A stretch of DNA of 64,000 bases from positions 3,837,147-3,901,146 of the forward strand of contig VUYV01000045.1 in the NCBI GenBank assembly GCA_008711295.1. Reading direction: 5' to 3'. Origin of the DNA: Anarhynchus alexandrinus. Taxonomy: Eukaryota; Chordata; Aves; Charadriiformes; Charadriidae. Under the pieces are notes generated by a model. It was not told where the DNA came from. It saw only the letters and a program-made list of their open reading frames with translations, and did no database searches. Of this stretch, positions 27,491-40,400 are shown piece after piece. Each line of letters opens with the position of its first letter. The first letter of the stretch is position 1. The position numbers were made by a program, and so were the translations under genes.

Positions 27491-27712
27491 TCTACTGTTT
27501 TTATGCTCTTCTGTATATAACTGAATTTGGGTAATTTTTGCCCCCTCTTTCAAATGCAGGATTTGAGTAGTCTTTAAAATTTATCTGTATGTATTCAAAC
27601 TTCTAAGCTTTAATTTTGGAGTACCTTAGATCTCTTTAAAGCAGTAATTTAAGCCCTGGAGGAATCCTTCTCAGTCTCCTTTGAGACTAAGTTTAGCACT
27701 GTACTTTCATGG

Positions 27713-28124
27713 TTTGGAGCATCTTTCATATGAGGAAAGTCTGAGAGAGCTGGGACTGTTCAGGCTGGAGAAGAAAAGGCTCAGTGAGATCTTTTCAATG
27801 GGTATAAACACTTGATGGGAGGGAATGAAGATGAGGGAGCCAGGCTCTTTACCGTGGTGCCCAGTGACAGGACCAGAGGCAATAGACACAAACACACACA
27901 GGAGGTTCCCTATGAACATCAGGAAACACTTTTTTACTGTGAGGGTGACTGAGCACTGGGACAGGTTACCCAGAGAGGTCATGGAGTCTCCATCCTTGGA
28001 GATATTCAAATGCCGCCTGGATATAATGCTGGAGAGCTGTTCTAGGTGACTCTGTTTCAGCAGGGTGGTTGGACCAGATAATGTCCAGAGGTCTCTTCCA
28101 ATGTTAGCTGTTCTGTGATTCTGT
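27713..28124 (+). mobile_element. CR1 LINE 3' fragment, older subfamily
   Basis: It begins in the ORF2 C-terminus (CATATGAGGAAAGTCTGAGA) and ends TTCTGTGATTCTGT. The frame 27825-28049 carries MNIRKHFFTVRVTEHWDRLP, a typical CR1 C-terminal motif. It shares the segment GGAGGTTCCCTATGAACATC with the fragment at 41597-42630, so both belong to the same older group. It lies head-to-head with the CR1 at 25765-27490, about 220 bases away. Confidence 0.9.
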
Positions 28125-28518
28125 TGGTGTGCCTCGGGGTCTAACTCTGTGTCTGCTCCGTCACTGAGACCTCCCTTCCCTACCCTTACTCCAAAGTTGT
28201 GGAATCTTTGTTCAAGAGCTTGCCCCAGTGACTGTGGTCAATAGAAAGTTTCTCTTCCCCCCCTCAATGTATCTTTCCTGGATACATTTCATTAGTTATA
28301 CTTGTCAATTGTGGAAAGTTTTGGGAACTTTGGAAGTGAAAAAGAAAATTTTGTAGTTTGTGTGTGCATCAAATACATATGTGTGTGTTTCTGAATATTG
28401 CATGTATCTTTATATAATATGGATATTTTATAGGAGTCCAATATAAAATCCTTAATCATAATGCTTTGATTAGTGTAGCAATAGTCCTTATATCTTTAAG
28501 TTGTTTTGTGGCTTATTT
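28125..28518 (+). other. Intron end before the TULP4 leader exon
   Basis: No repeat or gene recognised. The stretch runs from the CR1 tail to the branch-point-like site. Confidence 0.5.
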
Positions 28519-28565
28519 TACTGACTTTTTTCTTTTTTTGTATGTGTGTGTGTTTTGTCTTGCAG
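28519..28565 (+). other. Splice acceptor with branch-point-like site
   Basis: TACTGAC at 28519-28525 fits a branch point about 40 bases from the acceptor. A T-rich tract follows and ends in GTCTTGCAG at 28565. It is one of the best acceptors in the window on the TULP4 strand and the first good one downstream of the CR1 pair. Its use is inferred from sequence only. Confidence 0.5.
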
Positions 28566-30598
28566 AGTTAGAAGAATCCATGTATTTCACGCTTTGAATG
28601 ACGGGCATCTTACAAGATTACCACAGCTAAATTGAAAAGGCTCTGAGTACCAGATTGAGTGAGCTGGTGTGTGCACTGCATGTACATGAAAACGCACATG
28701 TTTTTGTCATCACATAGACTTACTCTTGCATATTCCTGAGAGCTTTGCAATTGATGAAAAGTAATTTGAGAACCAGATGGAGCACCTTTACAGCACAGGA
28801 ATTAGTAACCCATGGAAAAACACCTGCCAGTGATGTTCAACTTTCCACATGGTCTTCGTGGGTGAGAAAAGTTTGCAAGAAGAGGAAGAAAAAACACCCT
28901 CTGCACAGGAAAAGCCTAATAAATACCTCCACAATCTAAATCAATAGCTGTGAGGGAAACAGAAGAATACAGAGGGTAGAGGAAACTGATTTTGTTATTG
29001 CAGAGGAATAATGTATGGTCTTTGGCACATTTTGCTTCGGGCTCAATAGATTGTGAATGGACTAATAAATCGTGACCATATGTTGAGTAATGATGACTGG
29101 AAGTAACTAAGTTGAGGAAGTATGGGACAAGTCTGGGCATTGAACTGAGCAAACTTCATCGTCCTTCTTGAGTTAACCAGGTCATCAAACTTGCATATTC
29201 TTTCTCCCTCTCCTTTTTCCTCTTTTCACTTAGTGTGGTATAAATACTAATTAATTGAGCTCATAAATGTTATTCAAATAAAACAATTGGAATACTTCAT
29301 ATGTTTCCTTCTTGTACAGCTGCAAATGTTGTGTCTGGAACTATGAATCTGTGCTGTAGACAAGCATCAAGAAGGAAAGATCCGATCAAACAAGCAAGGA
29401 AAATACCTAGAGAAATAGTGAACCCAGGAAGTCAGATTTTTAATGCTGCTTCTCTTTCTTTTTTAAATGATTATATTTCTTCCTTCCTTGAATTTTAGAA
29501 GATTTTGAAAGAGTGCTTACTTGATGTGCTTTAATTCTGGCATTTGTTTTTTTATGGTAGGATGAAAAGTCTGTGATTCCTTGTAGCAGAAAAAAGGGAA
29601 AAGTAAAGGAAAAACAGCTTGACATTTTAGCCTGTTTTGGAGGAGAGAGAACTTCATGGTTCACCTGAGGCAAACTTATCTGCTTTGAAAGCCAAAAGCT
29701 TTAGAGCATTTTTGATTCTGCTATAAATGAAGAGGGGGTTTCTTTTTCATTCGTGTGTGGCAGCAAAAAGTGGGAAAGCAGGCAAGATAGCGTGATAAGC
29801 AGTTCAGGCTGTGTTGGGTCTCTGGTGGAGAAAAAGTGCTGCAATGAAAATTGGATTGGCTTTGGATTGCAAAAACTTTTGAGTCCAACGAGCGGTTCAG
29901 TACCAAGAGGGATTTCCCAACTGGCCTGGCACACCAGTGCCTGCACGAGTTCGGGTCTGTTTCGCACGGTTTGTGTGCCTTTTTTTCCCTTTATGCAATC
30001 TCTTTCAGCTTTAGCAGCAGAAATACATCAGATGGAAAAGATATGCCAGAGGGCAGCTTGGAAAAGATGAATGTCATATATATACATATATATGTATGTG
30101 CGTGTGTTTAAATTTCTGCAACTGAACTTTTGAAGAAAATCTGACTGGAGGAAATCTTAAAAGCCTTAAGTTACTTGAAACCTACACATTTGCAACTCTT
30201 TGTCTCTGGAATTGCATTACGCTAAACTGGAATCTCAGGCTGTATAAAGATTATATCAAGTTGAGCAAAAAGATGACTTAACCATTTCTCGAGCGCCTCT
30301 TATGAAGTAGCTGTTTCTCCAAAGGATAAGTGCACCCTCACTCTACAGACTCAAAAACAAAAATGAACCTGAATTTTTTTTTTAAGTGTTACTTTTTCTT
30401 AGCCAACTGCCATCATCTTTTATAGAGGAATTTTTCACTATGCATTTGGTGGATATTTATAAACACTGACCCCATCCTCTTCCCTTTCAATGATCTATCC
30501 CAGGTCAGTCTTATCAATAAAAAAAAAAAAAATTGATTTAAATTTTGTGCACTAGACATACTACTTTCTTATGTCAAAAAATAAAATATTTAAAAAGC
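28566..30598 (+). other. TULP4: Probable TULP4 5' untranslated leader (same exon as the start codon)
   Basis: A strong acceptor ends at 28565 and no recognisable repeat lies between it and the TULP4 ATG, so I infer one exon of 28566-30850 with about 2 kb of leader. It contains many upstream ATGs. The first, at 28580, opens a five-codon frame ending in TGA. Longer upstream frames cover 29753-30070 and 29851-30111, though their starts may not be ATG. An AT dinucleotide tract (30075-30107) and a run of As near 30520 also lie here. Weaker acceptor-like sites occur near 30009 (CTCTTTCAG) and 30402 (TTTTTCTTAG), so the true exon start could be later. No coding function is suggested. Confidence 0.5.
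30075..30107. repeat. TA/TG dinucleotide tract inside the probable leader
   Basis: Alternating AT then TG dinucleotides. It lies in the inferred 5' leader, where length changes could affect transcript structure. Confidence 0.8.
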
Positions 30599-30687
30599 AT
30601 GTATGCAGCAGTGGAACATGGGCCTGTTCTTTGCAGCGATTCCAACATCCTCTGCCTCTCCTGGAAAGGGAGAGTCCCCAAAAGTGA
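30571..30687 (+). promoter_or_regulatory. Upstream ORF overlapping the TULP4 start codon
   Basis: An ATG at 30571 lies 28 bases before the TULP4 start in another frame. It runs 38 codons to a TGA at 30685-30687, inside the TULP4 coding region. Its context is weak (C at -3), whereas the TULP4 ATG has A at -3, so ribosomes could bypass it by leaky scanning. If translated it would lower TULP4 output. Confidence 0.45.
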
Positions 30688-30850
30688 GAAGGAGAAACCG
30701 GTGTGCAGGAGGCGATATTATGAGGAAGGCTGGTTGGCAACAGGCAATGGCAGAGGAGTTGTAGGCGTCACTTTTACTTCCAGCCATTGCAGGAGGGACC
30801 GGAACACCCCTCAGAGAATCAACTTCAATTTGAGGGGCCACAACAGCGAG
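30599..30850 (+). CDS. TULP4: TULP4 first coding exon (84 codons, phase 0 donor)
   Basis: The exon encodes the N-terminus of tubby-like protein 4, a large protein with N-terminal WD40 repeats, a SOCS box and a C-terminal tubby domain, thought to act as a substrate adaptor in ubiquitin ligation. The 84 residues start MYAAVEHGPVLCSDSN, carry a Cys/Arg-rich CRRRYYEEGW stretch at 36-45, and end at Glu84 just after a Gly-His pair (80-81) that would open a WD repeat. The match to vertebrate TULP4 is from memory and nearly identical; I recall Ser where Asn69 stands here. ATG 30599 is chosen because homology begins there and it has A at -3. The frame stays open upstream to 30545 but without another ATG. 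After GAG at 30848-30850 comes GTAAGC, a strong donor, and the frame then diverges from TULP4. The exon is partial: the rest of the gene is not in the window. Confidence 0.93.
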
Positions 30851-30856
30851 GTAAGC
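30851..30856 (+). other. TULP4: Splice donor GTAAGC of the TULP4 coding exon
   Basis: GAG followed by GTAAGC fits the donor consensus. It falls exactly where similarity to TULP4 stops and leaves a phase 0 intron. Confidence 0.88.
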
Positions 30857-30910
30857 AAAATGTGTGTTACACTTTAAAGGAAATGATAAAAATCTTTTTC
30901 TTTTTTTTTT

Positions 30911-30911
30911 N
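30911..30911 (+). other. Ambiguous base N after a poly-T run
   Basis: The single N follows a T homopolymer 60 bases beyond the TULP4 donor; probably uncertain homopolymer length or an unresolved polymorphism. Confidence 0.95.
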
Positions 30912-33900
30912 CTGCTTGAAATTTGTCAAGGCAGTATGAAGGAGGCTCAGGACTAATACAAATGTGATTGGGATCTATTGGAGTCTTTCTAGTAAATTCA
31001 AGCATATGATGCTGATGGTGGAGAGGTTCTCTGGAAATCGGTCTGGTTTCGGTTTGGCCTATTTTCTCCTTCATTCCCCAGCACCTTCCAGATTCCAGGC
31101 AAATTCAATAAATGTGTGTTAAGGGAGTTAAAAGTTGTGATGGTTTACTGCTTTTACCAGTACTAAAGTCTGGCTTGGAAGACTAATGGAAAGGCAGGGC
31201 AGGGGGAGAGGAACTCGGCTGAAATCTGCCAGTTTTTCAGAAGCTGCAAACTGGAATGGCCTGTGGCAGGGGACAGCTGTCATCTCTAGAAAAACTTTTA
31301 AATTTTGCTAGAAAAAGGGGCAAGTGGGACTTCTTAGAAAATTGTTAAGGTGCCCTGCAGTAAATACTGTGAACTTCAGAGTGCAAGGCATTGTCCTGAC
31401 TACAACGAAACAAACACTTTTCCATTTGTTTGTTCTGAAAGGGATAAATCTGTTGGTAAAAGCTGGTATTTCAGCTGTGCTTTACCAGCTTTCTGGCACC
31501 TATCTCTTTCTCTCGTACTTCTTCATAGAAAGGGCAGATGATGCCCAGTAGCATACAGAGTGTCTTGGACAGGTGGGAGAACTTAGTTTGTTTCAGCTTT
31601 TTAGTTAGGCTGTGTTTGGATGTGCTCTTGGAAAAGAATCTGTCCAAATCAAAGCTTTGCTCTAAGGTTAGTGGGTGGAATAACATTGTATGTACTGAAA
31701 TTAAAATCAAAGATACAATGTGGTTTTTCTTGTCTTTTGTGCTACTTAACTGTTGGACTCTAATGTATGTTGCCCTTTTGACACAAGCTGAACCAAAGAT
31801 CTAGAGGTGGGTGGGGTTTTATAGCTTTAATAGCAATCCCCTTTTTAAGGCAAAAAGGAAGCAGGGAATAAATATTTAGTCTTAAATAACTGCTTCCACA
31901 TGCTTTGTCTACATGCAGGTGTGTGGGTGTGTTGTGAATTATATAGATTTTTATATTTATAGACATGTATATATTTGTATCACGTTCATTCAAAAAAATT
32001 GCAGCCACCTTTTCCCAAAGGGAAGAATGATGTTTGAATCCAGCATTTTGTTTTGAGCCATCTCTAGCTGTCAGTATAATTTTCAATTGCAAGTTGCATT
32101 ATATTTTTCTCCTTTTGCATAATATGTGTCTTGGAAACAATGAAGGAAGTGCTGTTTATGGGAACGTGAAGTCTTGTTGCAGAATGTGAAAATACAAGAC
32201 TATGTTTAAGTATGTGCCAGTTAAGTGGAGAAGATGCTGATGTGCATGCTGCCCTTTGGTTTTCGCTAGTTTTGCTCTGTTTACTCAGTTGGCCATTAGA
32301 TTCTCTTTCTGGGTCACTGCGTTGTTGCTCTGTGGATTGAGCTGTGCTGTTTATGCATCCTTTCACATAACATTGATTGGCATGAGAGAGACTCTGAAAT
32401 TAAGGGAAAATGTCCTGTTTGACTTTTTTTTTTTTAATTTGGATGCTTAAAATGTGCTAGGTCAAGCTTGTCATTAATAAATAATTGTGTTTCTGTAACT
32501 AATCTTCCTGGTAGCAGAAAATGTGTGAATGACCAGAACAGAGGCTACCAGTTCATTTCTCTGTATGGCACTACAAAACTGGTATGGTGGGGTCAAAAAA
32601 TGTGTCGTACTGAAGGAAGAAGAGAAGTGGCTTTAGTGCAACTAGCTTTCTGTGATGAGTCTGTGGCTGCTATCAGATTTTCCTGCTGGAATGTGCTTTT
32701 GAGCATCAGTGTAAATGAAATTTCATTGTTACAAGGTGATGTGTTATACAACGCTTCACCAGGCTTACTGAATGTTATCCTTTTATAGGAGAATCCTACT
32801 GATTTTGATAGGAATGAAACTGTAATACAGTTGTTAAAGGTATATAATTGCATGGACAACAAGATTTTTTCTTTAGAAAACACTTTTCCTTCTAAATCTG
32901 CCTGTTGAAAGATTCTTTAAAAGAAAGAAAACCTTGAACAGCACTGCTTATTGCTAGTATTTGCATAAGAAGTTGTAAATGTTTTTTCTCATTCTCATGT
33001 TAAAAAGCAAGCCAACAACAACCTTGTCTCTTCTGTGTACCACCTTACACAATGGAAAATGCTAATTTTGCAAGCATATCCTGGTATATGTGTCTGATTA
33101 AAGCTACATTTATTTTACAGAATGTGCCCGAAGGGATGTGATTGACTTAAAACTTTAAGAGCCTGTGTGTTTCACTGACCAATTCTAGGATCATATTGTG
33201 TTGCCTTGTTCCCAGAAGTGGTGATTTATACCTCTACATATTTTTCTCTGGGATAAACCTAGTGTGACAAGTCAAGTTTATTGCTTTTCTGACATACATT
33301 GCTGCTTTAATATTAGTATGCATTCAATTATAAAATGTGAAATGCTGTAATGAGCAGAGTGGAAGAGGTGAAAATACAGAAGCTAAATACTTTGTATTAG
33401 GGGTATAATTAGCAATATGCTGTGGGCAGAGCAGTAGATTGTATTTCAGTTTTAGGGTGAAAATCTGGAAGAGGTAATGCGGCAGCACTGTGCTTTTTGG
33501 CAAGAACGTGAGACTATTTTTAAGTGGGTCATGAAGGTGGATGCTAGTGATGTATTTTTGTGATGTTTTTATTATTGCTGAAGAGATTCACTGAAACCTC
33601 CTTTTGGTACACACCTCCTTTTTTTGACTGTAATAGTATGTCTGTAGCATATCAGAACAAATAAGAGTGAAGAATCCCCAGGGCTGAGTTACTGACACAC
33701 ATATTACAGTGGTGGACTTGCATGACTCATTACATTGAACAATAATTGACAATGAAATGCTTTGTAGTATGAGCCATGCTTGCATTTTTACAATTGCTTC
33801 AAGGTTGTTTTTTAGAGTTTGCAACTAGGAAGTGGCTGCCATATTATTTTAATTAATAGCCTCATTTTTGGTATTTTCTAAGGAGAACTACAGGGATTAA

Positions 33901-36900
33901 AATAAGCCTATTGCATTTATTCTGTGGCAAGACGTGAAAATACTGCATTTTGTGATAGTTCTGTTTTTTAACTTTGGCATTGCATTTACAGTCCTGAATC
34001 TCATTTACATAAGACTCAACATTCTAACAATTAAAATTTGAATGGGCACGTATCAAAGGCAGAAGCAACTTTGATGCAGAAGGGGAAGTGTGTGTTGTGC
34101 AGCAGTTGTGCAGCTATGACGTATTTCATGTGCCATAGGGACATGTTGCATCTCTGACTGTGGGATGGGAAGCGTCTCTGACTCACAGACAGAGGTGGTG
34201 GCTGGAGCAGATGTGAATGACTGCAGATACACATGGTTTAGTTTGGCTTTGGAGCATTTCCCTTGGTCTGGGAGAACAAACTGATGGAGGCTGGCATTCG
34301 GTGTGTTTCTTTTGTAAGTCTGGCAGAAAGGTTAGAAGGCAGGAAGATATGCCATTGTACCACAATGTGTGAATTAGCGGCCAGGGAGCAGAGATGGAGT
34401 GGCCTAAAATACCCTCCCCTGCTTGTATAAATACAATGCTGTGCAGAAATTAGAGAGTGAAATTTAGAAGTCTTTGATTTTGACCTAACTTGACTTTACT
34501 TGCATGCACTGAGAAATAGTGTTAGAAAAGGAATTGAGCACATTCCTTTTATGACTCTTATTATTTCTGTGATAAATTAAGGATTAAATGAAAAATATCT
34601 GGTCACTTCAGCAAGGTCAGGGTTTCACCCAGTGTGACTAGTAGGCTCTGAAGCATGCCAGGCTGAATTTTTTTTTTTTTTGTATTACCACAGAGACATC
34701 AGCTTTCAGCTTCTGGTCCATCCTGAGGTTTCTGGGGAGAGATTTTCTGTGAAACATAATTAGGAAAAAAGCCCAAACTTATCCTTAGTGAGTTTCAACA
34801 GCCTTACAGGGATCTTCCCTTCCAGTGAAAGATTTACAGGATGTCTGCAGATAAAATTGATTGGATGGTGCTGCTGTAGGTATTTCTTTTAATAAGATCT
34901 GTTGTGTCTAGTGTATTAAGATGGTAACGGTTTCTATGGCACTTAATATTTCTTAAATTATTAGTGTTTAAAATAATGTTTTGCAGGTGCATATTTTTCT
35001 TTTCACTGTGCTAACTAAAAAGACATCTTTGATATTTTTAATAAGATTCAGTATGCTAATTGCTGGACTGAAACATTAAAAAGTAGTGCAAGAATATGCA
35101 AATTCTGATGCAGTGAATTAAGTAACATGCTGAATACATTATTGAGTATACATAGCATTTTTTACTGTAAACATAAACTGCTCATTTTTTTACATTTGTT
35201 GTTATTTGAGTGTCCTAAGTGCATGACTCCAGCTGCAAAACCCACCCTGTTTTGTTTAGCACAGGATTTAGAAGTAGATAGGGACACAAGCATATCTCAG
35301 CTGGACTGTCAAATGAATTATGTTTAGTTACAGCTTTTGAAAGGAATGCTGTCCTTTAAAAATATTCAATAAATGTTGCTTTTCATACTACATTAGTTAT
35401 GGAAGTCTCTCCACAGTTCCTGGTTTTGTTTTGTTTTAGAGTGGAATGAGGTTACAAGTAATTTTTTGTTGTTGTTTTTAAAAAGAAAGCTATTTATTCT
35501 GTCCACCTTTCTGAGCTTGTATGTGAGAGTTCTGAGAAATTCTGGCAGCGCAGATTCTTTCCAGAAGTCTACTGCTTGCATAGGAAATAAATTTTAAAAA
35601 ACAAACCAACCTTTTCAGTAGTGTTTTTTGGTTTGTAGTGTTACTGGTAAGAATATAGAAAAAAATATAGAAAACTTGGTGGTGTTTTTTTAAACTTTGT
35701 CTGTTTAATTGTAACTAGCATTTGAACCTTAAATGTGATTTTATTATGATTCCTGGACAGAAAAAAAACAAGTCAGCATGTGAGTCTCGACAGCATGGGT
35801 ACCTTATATCAATTGTTGCCTTCAGACACGGCTGGAACAGTTGTTACTAGTGAACACTTAAGAAATCTTGAGGTAGAGAGATACCATAATGATGCCTTTT
35901 GGCTATAGAAGCCTCAGTGGTAGAAGACATACAGTGATGTAAACTGCAGTGGAACTGCAGATCTTCTCCCCTGCTTTTCTGTCATTGCACACAGGAGACA
36001 GGACAAGGTTTGTCAGCAGAAATACTATCTTTTTGTTAAAGCAAGCTAGTATAATTGGAAAAGACAGACAAGCTTTTGGACATACAAGGTTCTGAAGAAG
36101 GGCTTGTGTTTATGAACACTTGCCTAGTTTTTACAATGCTGCTAGCTGATACAATGCTAAATCTGTCTACAAACCATGCCCTTCCCCTGTCCTTAAACTA
36201 CTATGGCTACAGAAAATAGTGCTGCAGAGAGGCAGAATTAGTGCTTCTGGGGGAAGAGACTTGTAGGAGAGCAGGTCCTGTGCCTGATGGGGCTGTCTCT
36301 GTTAAATTTGTATTGTTACTAGTATTGCCAGGCTGTTCTGACTACTTATTTTCAGATGGGACAAACACCTTGGGATTTCATGCAGGCTCCTTGTTACACC
36401 TTGTTGAACTGTCTGCTCTGCACTTGGTGATTGAGTGCTTTAATTTCTTAAGTATTAAAAGAGCCAAAATACATTTTAAACCTCTTTGTTAGTCTTTTTC
36501 TTACCAATCTTTTGAACTTTTGAAGAAGCTTAAATATGCTCTGTGGCATGCAGGAAGTGTCTTTCATAGCCTTCGCTTGAGAGGGTTAGCAAAGAAAATA
36601 AATGGAGCTGGAAGTTGGAAGGGATTGATCTTCCCTTAAGTGACAAATAGCAGTCCTGCTGCTTCCCCTTTCTGTGCCCTATATGAGCTTGCAAACCCTA
36701 AGGTATGGCCTAAACTGTACCAGTACACCTTCTGTATAGTTTGTTCACTCTAAGAAGTGTGACTATTTGCAATGTGTCTTTGATCTTTTCTTTGTGATAC
36801 TGTTTTTTCCAGCCATACTTGGCTTCTGCTTCCACAAATATTTGGCCCTTTCTGTCTGTCTATCCATCTTTCTCAATTGCCTCAGAATCCCAGCCTGTCT

Positions 36901-37449
36901 GTGAGCTCTCCAAGTTCAGGGGAGGCTGGCTGCTCAGTGCTCTCTCCTTTTACTAAGGTACAGGATTATGTTTGTTCCTAAGCAGTCATGTGGCTTTGAA
37001 GCAAACCATCCAATATTGCTGCAACTGTAGTTGAGTAATGCGAGTTGGTAATACTGCATTGATGTGCTTCTTGATAGTTGCTTTTGTAGGTCATGCGTAC
37101 ACAGTGTGTTTCCTGCAAGGGACAGGTCATCTGCTCAAGAAAATTTTAAATTACAATTTTTCTATTTTAACAAGCATCTATAAAATTATCCCTCAAGGCA
37201 GGGTAAAAAATGAATATATGACATGAAAACAGTATTGTCAGCTTTTAAACAAAACTAATTATATTTGTAAGCAGGTCATCAATGTCAACATTTTACTGTG
37301 CTGTAACAGGTGGCTAAAGTTTTGTTGTTAGATAATTCTATTCAAAAAGTTTGAAGTGGAATCAAGCTCAGATTTATCAAAAATGAACCCTAAGCTTTTA
37401 TTCATGTTAAATTGTTGAAAGATAACAGCATGCATATTTCAAGATAACG

Positions 37450-40400
37450 AAGCTGGCAGGGCTCATTGAAAGGGCTTTAAACTAGATTGGAAGGGGGAAG
37501 GAGATGAAACCAGGCTCCTCAGAGGTAAGTCTGGGGATGGCGTGCCAGTGTCTGTGGGACGGGATGCTACTGAAGTCCCTCGGTCTGCTGACTCAGTGAA
37601 GATAGGGGATGGAGCAGAGATGTGAGGGTCATTGGTGGGTTAGGAATTTTGGCTGTGCCTAGGAATGGTCAGGTAGGAGTTAGGGCTTCTCCCAGTAAAA
37701 AGGTGGTGGGACCAATAGCCCAACTGAAATGCTTCTACCCTAATGCATGCAGCATGGGCAACAGGAGGAGCTGGAAGCCATTATGCAGCAGGAAAACAAT
37801 GATGTAGTTGCCATCACGGAAACATGGTTGGATGACTCGCATGACTGGAGTGCTGCAATGGATGGCTATAAACCTTTCAGAAGGGGTAGGTGAGGAAGGA
37901 GAGTCAGTGGGGTGGCCCTGTATGTTATGGAGTGTTATGAATGTCTAGAACTAAGTGATGGTGACGATAGGGTTGAGTGTTTATGGGTAAGAATCAGGGG
38001 GAGGGCCAACAAGGCAGATATCATGATGGGAGTCTGTTATAGAAGGTCCAACCAGGATGAAGAGGCAGACAAACTTCTATAAGCAGCTGGGAGAAGTCTC
38101 AAGATCGCTAGCCCTTGTCCTCTTGGGGGACTTCAACTTACCAGATATCTGTTGGGAATACAGTACAGCACAGAGGGAACAGTCTAGGAGGTTCCTGGAG
38201 TGTGTTGAGGATAACTTCCTGACACAGCTGGTGAGGGGGCTGACTATGGAAGGTGCCCTGCTGGACTTGTTGTTTGTAAACAGAGAAGGACTTGTGTGGG
38301 ATGCAATGGTTGGAGGCCATCTTGGGCATAGTGATCATGAAATTATAGTTTTCAGTTCTTGGAGAAGTAAGGAGGGGGATCAGCAGAACTGCCACCTTAA
38401 ACTTCTGGAGGGCAGAGTTTGGTCTCTTCAGGAGCCTGGTTGACAGAGTTTCTTGGGAGGCAGTCCTGAAGGGCAAAGGAGTCCAGGAAGGATGGACATG
38501 TTTCAAGAAGGAATTCTTAAAGGTGCAGGAGCAGGCCATCCCCATGTGCTGAAAAACGAGCCGTTGGGGAAAAAGACTGGCCTGGCTGAACAGAGAGCTA
38601 TGGTTGCAACTCATGGGAAAAAAAGAGAATTTATGGCCTTCGGAAGAAGGGGCAGGCCACTCATGAGGACTACAAAGGTGTTGTGAGGCTATGTAGGGAG
38701 AAAATTAGAAGGGCCAAAGCCCAACTAGAAATTAACCTGGTTTCTGATGTTAAGGACAATAAAAAAGGCTTCTATAAATACATAGGCAATAAAAGGAGGA
38801 GTAAGGATACTCTCCATCCTTTAGTAGGCAGGGGCAGAAACATAGTGACCAAGAATGAGGAAAAGGCTGAGGTGCTTAATACCTTCTTTGCCTCAGTCTT
38901 TAATAGTAAGACCAGTTGTTCCCTGAGTACCCAGACCCCTGAGCTAGTTGATGGGGGCGTGGAGCAGAATGAACCCCACATATCCAAGGGGAAATGGTGA
39001 AGGCCCTGCTACAGCACTTGGACATACACAAGTCTGTGGGGTCAGATGGGATCCACCTGAAGGTACTGAGGGAGCTGGCGAAGTGCTCACCAAGCCACTT
39101 TCCATCATTTAGCAGCAGTCCTGGCTAACCGGGGAGGTCCCAGTTGACTGGAAGACAGCAAATGTGATACCCATCTATAAGAAGGGCCGGAAGGAGGAAC
39201 TGGGAAACTACAGGCCTGTCAGTCTGACCTTGGTGCTGGGGAAGGTTATGGAGCAGATCATTCTGAGTGCCATTACATGGCACATGCAGGACAACGAGGT
39301 GATCAGGCACAGTCAGCATGGGTTCATGAAAGGCAGGTCCTGCTTGCCAAACCCTATCTTCTATGACAAGGTGACATGATTAGTGGATGAGGGAAAGGCT
39401 GTGGTTGTTGTTTAGCTGGACTTCAGTAAAGCCTTCAACATGGTTTCCCACAGCATTCTTCTGGAGAAACTGGCTGCTCATGGCTTGGATGGGTGTACTC
39501 TTCACTGGGTAAAAAACTGGCTGGTAGGCCAGGGCCAAAGAGTTGTGGTGAATGGAGTTAGATCCAGTTGGTGGTAGGTCACAAGTGGTGTTCCCCAGGG
39601 CTCAGTATTGGGGCCAGTTCTCTTTAATATCTTTATCAATGACCTGGACAAGGGGATCAAGTGCACCCTCAGTAAGCTTGCAGATGACACCAAGTTAGGA
39701 GGGTGTATCAACCTGCTTGAGGGTAGGAAGTCTCTGCAGAGGGATCTGGACAGTCTGGATCAATGGGCCAAGGCCAATGTTATGAGGTTCAACAAAACCA
39801 AGTGCCGAGTTCTGCACTTGGGTCACAGTAACCCCATGCAATGCTACAGGCTTGGGGAAGAGTGGCTGGGAAAGCCTGGACCTGGGGGTGTTGGTCGACA
39901 GCGGGCTGAATATGAGCCAGCAGTGTGCCCAGGTGGCCAAGAAGACCAATAGCATCCTGGCTTGTATCAGGAATAGTGTAGTGAGCAAGACTAGGAAGGT
40001 GATTGTCCCCCTGTACTCAGCACTGTTAAGGCCCCACCTCAAATACAAGACAGACATTGAGGTGCTGGAGTGAGTCCAGAGAAGGGCAATGAAGCTGGTG
40101 AGGGGTCTAGAGCACATGTCTTATGAGGAGCAGCTGAGGGAACTGGGGTTGTTCAGCCTGGAGAAAAGGAGGCTGAGGGGAGACCTTACTGCTCTCTACA
40201 ACTACCTGAAAGGAGGTTGTAGTGAGGTGGGGGCCAGTCTCTTCTCCCAAGTAACAAGCAAGAGGAAATGGCCTGAAGGAGGGACCCTCAGGGGAGGTTT
40301 AGATTGGATATTAGGAAAAATTTCCTCACCAAAAAGGTTAGCAAACATTGGAACACGCTGCCCAGGGAAGTGGTAGAATCACCATCCCTGGAGGTGTTTA

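Larger units (their letters stand above)
30851..37449 (+). other. TULP4: TULP4 intron, first part
   Basis: No further TULP4 exon could be found. One ambiguous base (N) sits at 30911 after a T run. A DADGG-like reading near 31010 resembles a phrase of the next TULP4 exon but has no matching flanks. Otherwise nothing recognised. Confidence 0.65.

Noticed and set aside
30990..31030. DADGG-like reading that recalls the second TULP4 coding exon
   Set aside because: The residues around it do not match TULP4, and no acceptor lies immediately before it.
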